From NCBI GenBank assembly GCA_007570905.1, contig RKSI01000125.1:1-5475 (forward strand): a stretch of 5,475 bases of DNA, in the 5' to 3' direction. This document shows positions 4,995 to 5,475 of this stretch, piece after piece. The notes under the pieces were generated by a model. The model was not told where the DNA came from and ran no database searches. It saw nothing but the letters and a program-made list of their open reading frames with translations. Every line of letters begins with the position of its first letter. Position 1 is the stretch's first letter. The position numbers were made by a program, and so were the translations under genes. The stretch is from Gammaproteobacteria bacterium. Lineage in GTDB: Bacteria > Pseudomonadota > Gammaproteobacteria > Poriferisulfidales > Oxydemutatoraceae.

Positions 4995-5475
4995 TCAGAA
5001 GGTCGGAAACCAGCCGCGCAGACCGGCGGTTTCCTCAAAGCCGAACATCAGGTTCATGTTCTGCACCGCCTGCCCGGCGGCGCCCTTGACCAGGTTGTCA
5101 ATCACCACCAGCACCTTGGCGACATCGGCGGTCTGCGGGCGGTGCACCGCCATCAGGCAGACATTGCTGCCGCGCACCCAGCGCGTTTCCGGATGGCTGC
5201 CTGCGGGCAGCGTCTCGACGAAAGGCTCGCCGGCCCACGCCTGTTCAAAGCACGCTTGCAGCGCGGGCTGGTCGAGCGCGGTGCGGAAGTACAGCGTTGA
5301 ATGAATGCCGCGCGACACCGGCAGCAGGTGCGGCGTGAAGCTGAGGCCCACCGTGGCGCCCGCGATGCGCCCGAGTTGCTCGTTGATTTCAGGCCAGTGG
5401 CGGTGCCGCGACGCCTTGTATGCCTTGAAGTTCTCGCCGCATTCGCCGAGCAGCAGGCCGGTTTGCGCGCGCCGC
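4995..5475 (-). CDS. argC: N-acetyl-gamma-glutamyl-phosphate reductase, N-terminus beyond right edge
   Basis: NADPH-dependent enzyme that reduces N-acetylglutamyl-phosphate to the semialdehyde, the third step of arginine synthesis in the cytoplasm. The 159 C-terminal residues are visible, of a usual 340-350. Reading from the right edge the frame is open: RRAQTGLLLGECGENFKAY, then HRHWPEI (about 5386-5405), which contains the conserved active-site histidine. FTPHLLPVSRGIHSTLY, LPAGSHPETRWVRGSN and the family signature block VIDNLVKGAAGQAVQNMNLM (ending near residue 142 of the visible part) follow. The catalytic cysteine and NADP-binding fold lie outside the window. The real start is also outside; the GTG at 5351 is an internal valine codon. 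The gene ends 2 bases before the DUF6776 gene, so the two are probably cotranscribed. Confidence 0.96.
   Translation of the reverse strand, partial: RRAQTGLLLGECGENFKAYKASRHRHWPEINEQLGRIAGATVGLSFTPHLLPVSRGIHSTLYFRTALDQPALQACFEQAWAGEPFVETLPAGSHPETRWVRGSNVCLMAVHRPQTADVAKVLVVIDNLVKGAAGQAVQNMNLMFGFEETAGLRGWFPTF

Noticed and set aside
4297..5304. Open frame of 335 residues on the plus strand opposite the DUF6776 gene and argC
   Set aside because: It crosses two well-supported genes on the other strand, has His/Arg/Gln-rich sequence without family features, and has no start signal.

Overview
This is a GC-rich stretch of housekeeping chromosome, most likely from a gammaproteobacterium. It holds six protein genes, two of them cut by the window edges. 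They are tyrS (minus strand, runs off the left edge), a MepM-like M23 peptidoglycan endopeptidase gene and anmK (plus strand, a two-gene operon), then erpA, a DUF6776-type membrane protein gene and argC (all minus strand, argC running off the right edge). I recall a very similar gene order from Pseudomonas and related gammaproteobacteria. The TyrS sequence is also of the TyrZ-like type found there. I cannot name the genus. No tRNA, rRNA, CRISPR, insertion sequence or prophage signal was seen, and no stretch longer than about 100 bases lacks a gene.

Layout. Bases 1-1091 are tyrosyl-tRNA synthetase, missing only about the last 35-40 residues. Bases 1092-1188 are the divergent control region between tyrS and the peptidase gene. 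It is AT-rich, has a good sigma70-like promoter pointing right, a weaker one pointing left that overlaps it, and a perfect 8+1+8 dyad beside the tyrS start. Bases 1189-2616 (peptidase) and 2620-3738 (anmK) are separated by 3 bases and are surely cotranscribed. anmK and erpA converge with only 3 bases between their stop codons and no visible terminator. Bases 4084-4155 are the erpA leader, with an extended -10 promoter, a direct repeat and a palindrome. Bases 4156-4992 (DUF6776) follow argC by 2 bases, so these two form an operon that reads toward erpA.

How the genes work together. The peptidase and anmK both act on cell-wall turnover. The first cuts cross-link peptides in the periplasm. The second phosphorylates anhydro-MurNAc, a product of wall recycling, in the cytoplasm. 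ErpA delivers Fe-S clusters to apoproteins, ArgC makes an arginine precursor and TyrS charges tRNA-Tyr. I see no functional link among these last three beyond conserved neighbourhood.

I did not find a previously undescribed system. The points most worth a second look are the two small control regions, changed residues in normally conserved AnmK motifs, and the near absence of Shine-Dalgarno sequences except at erpA.
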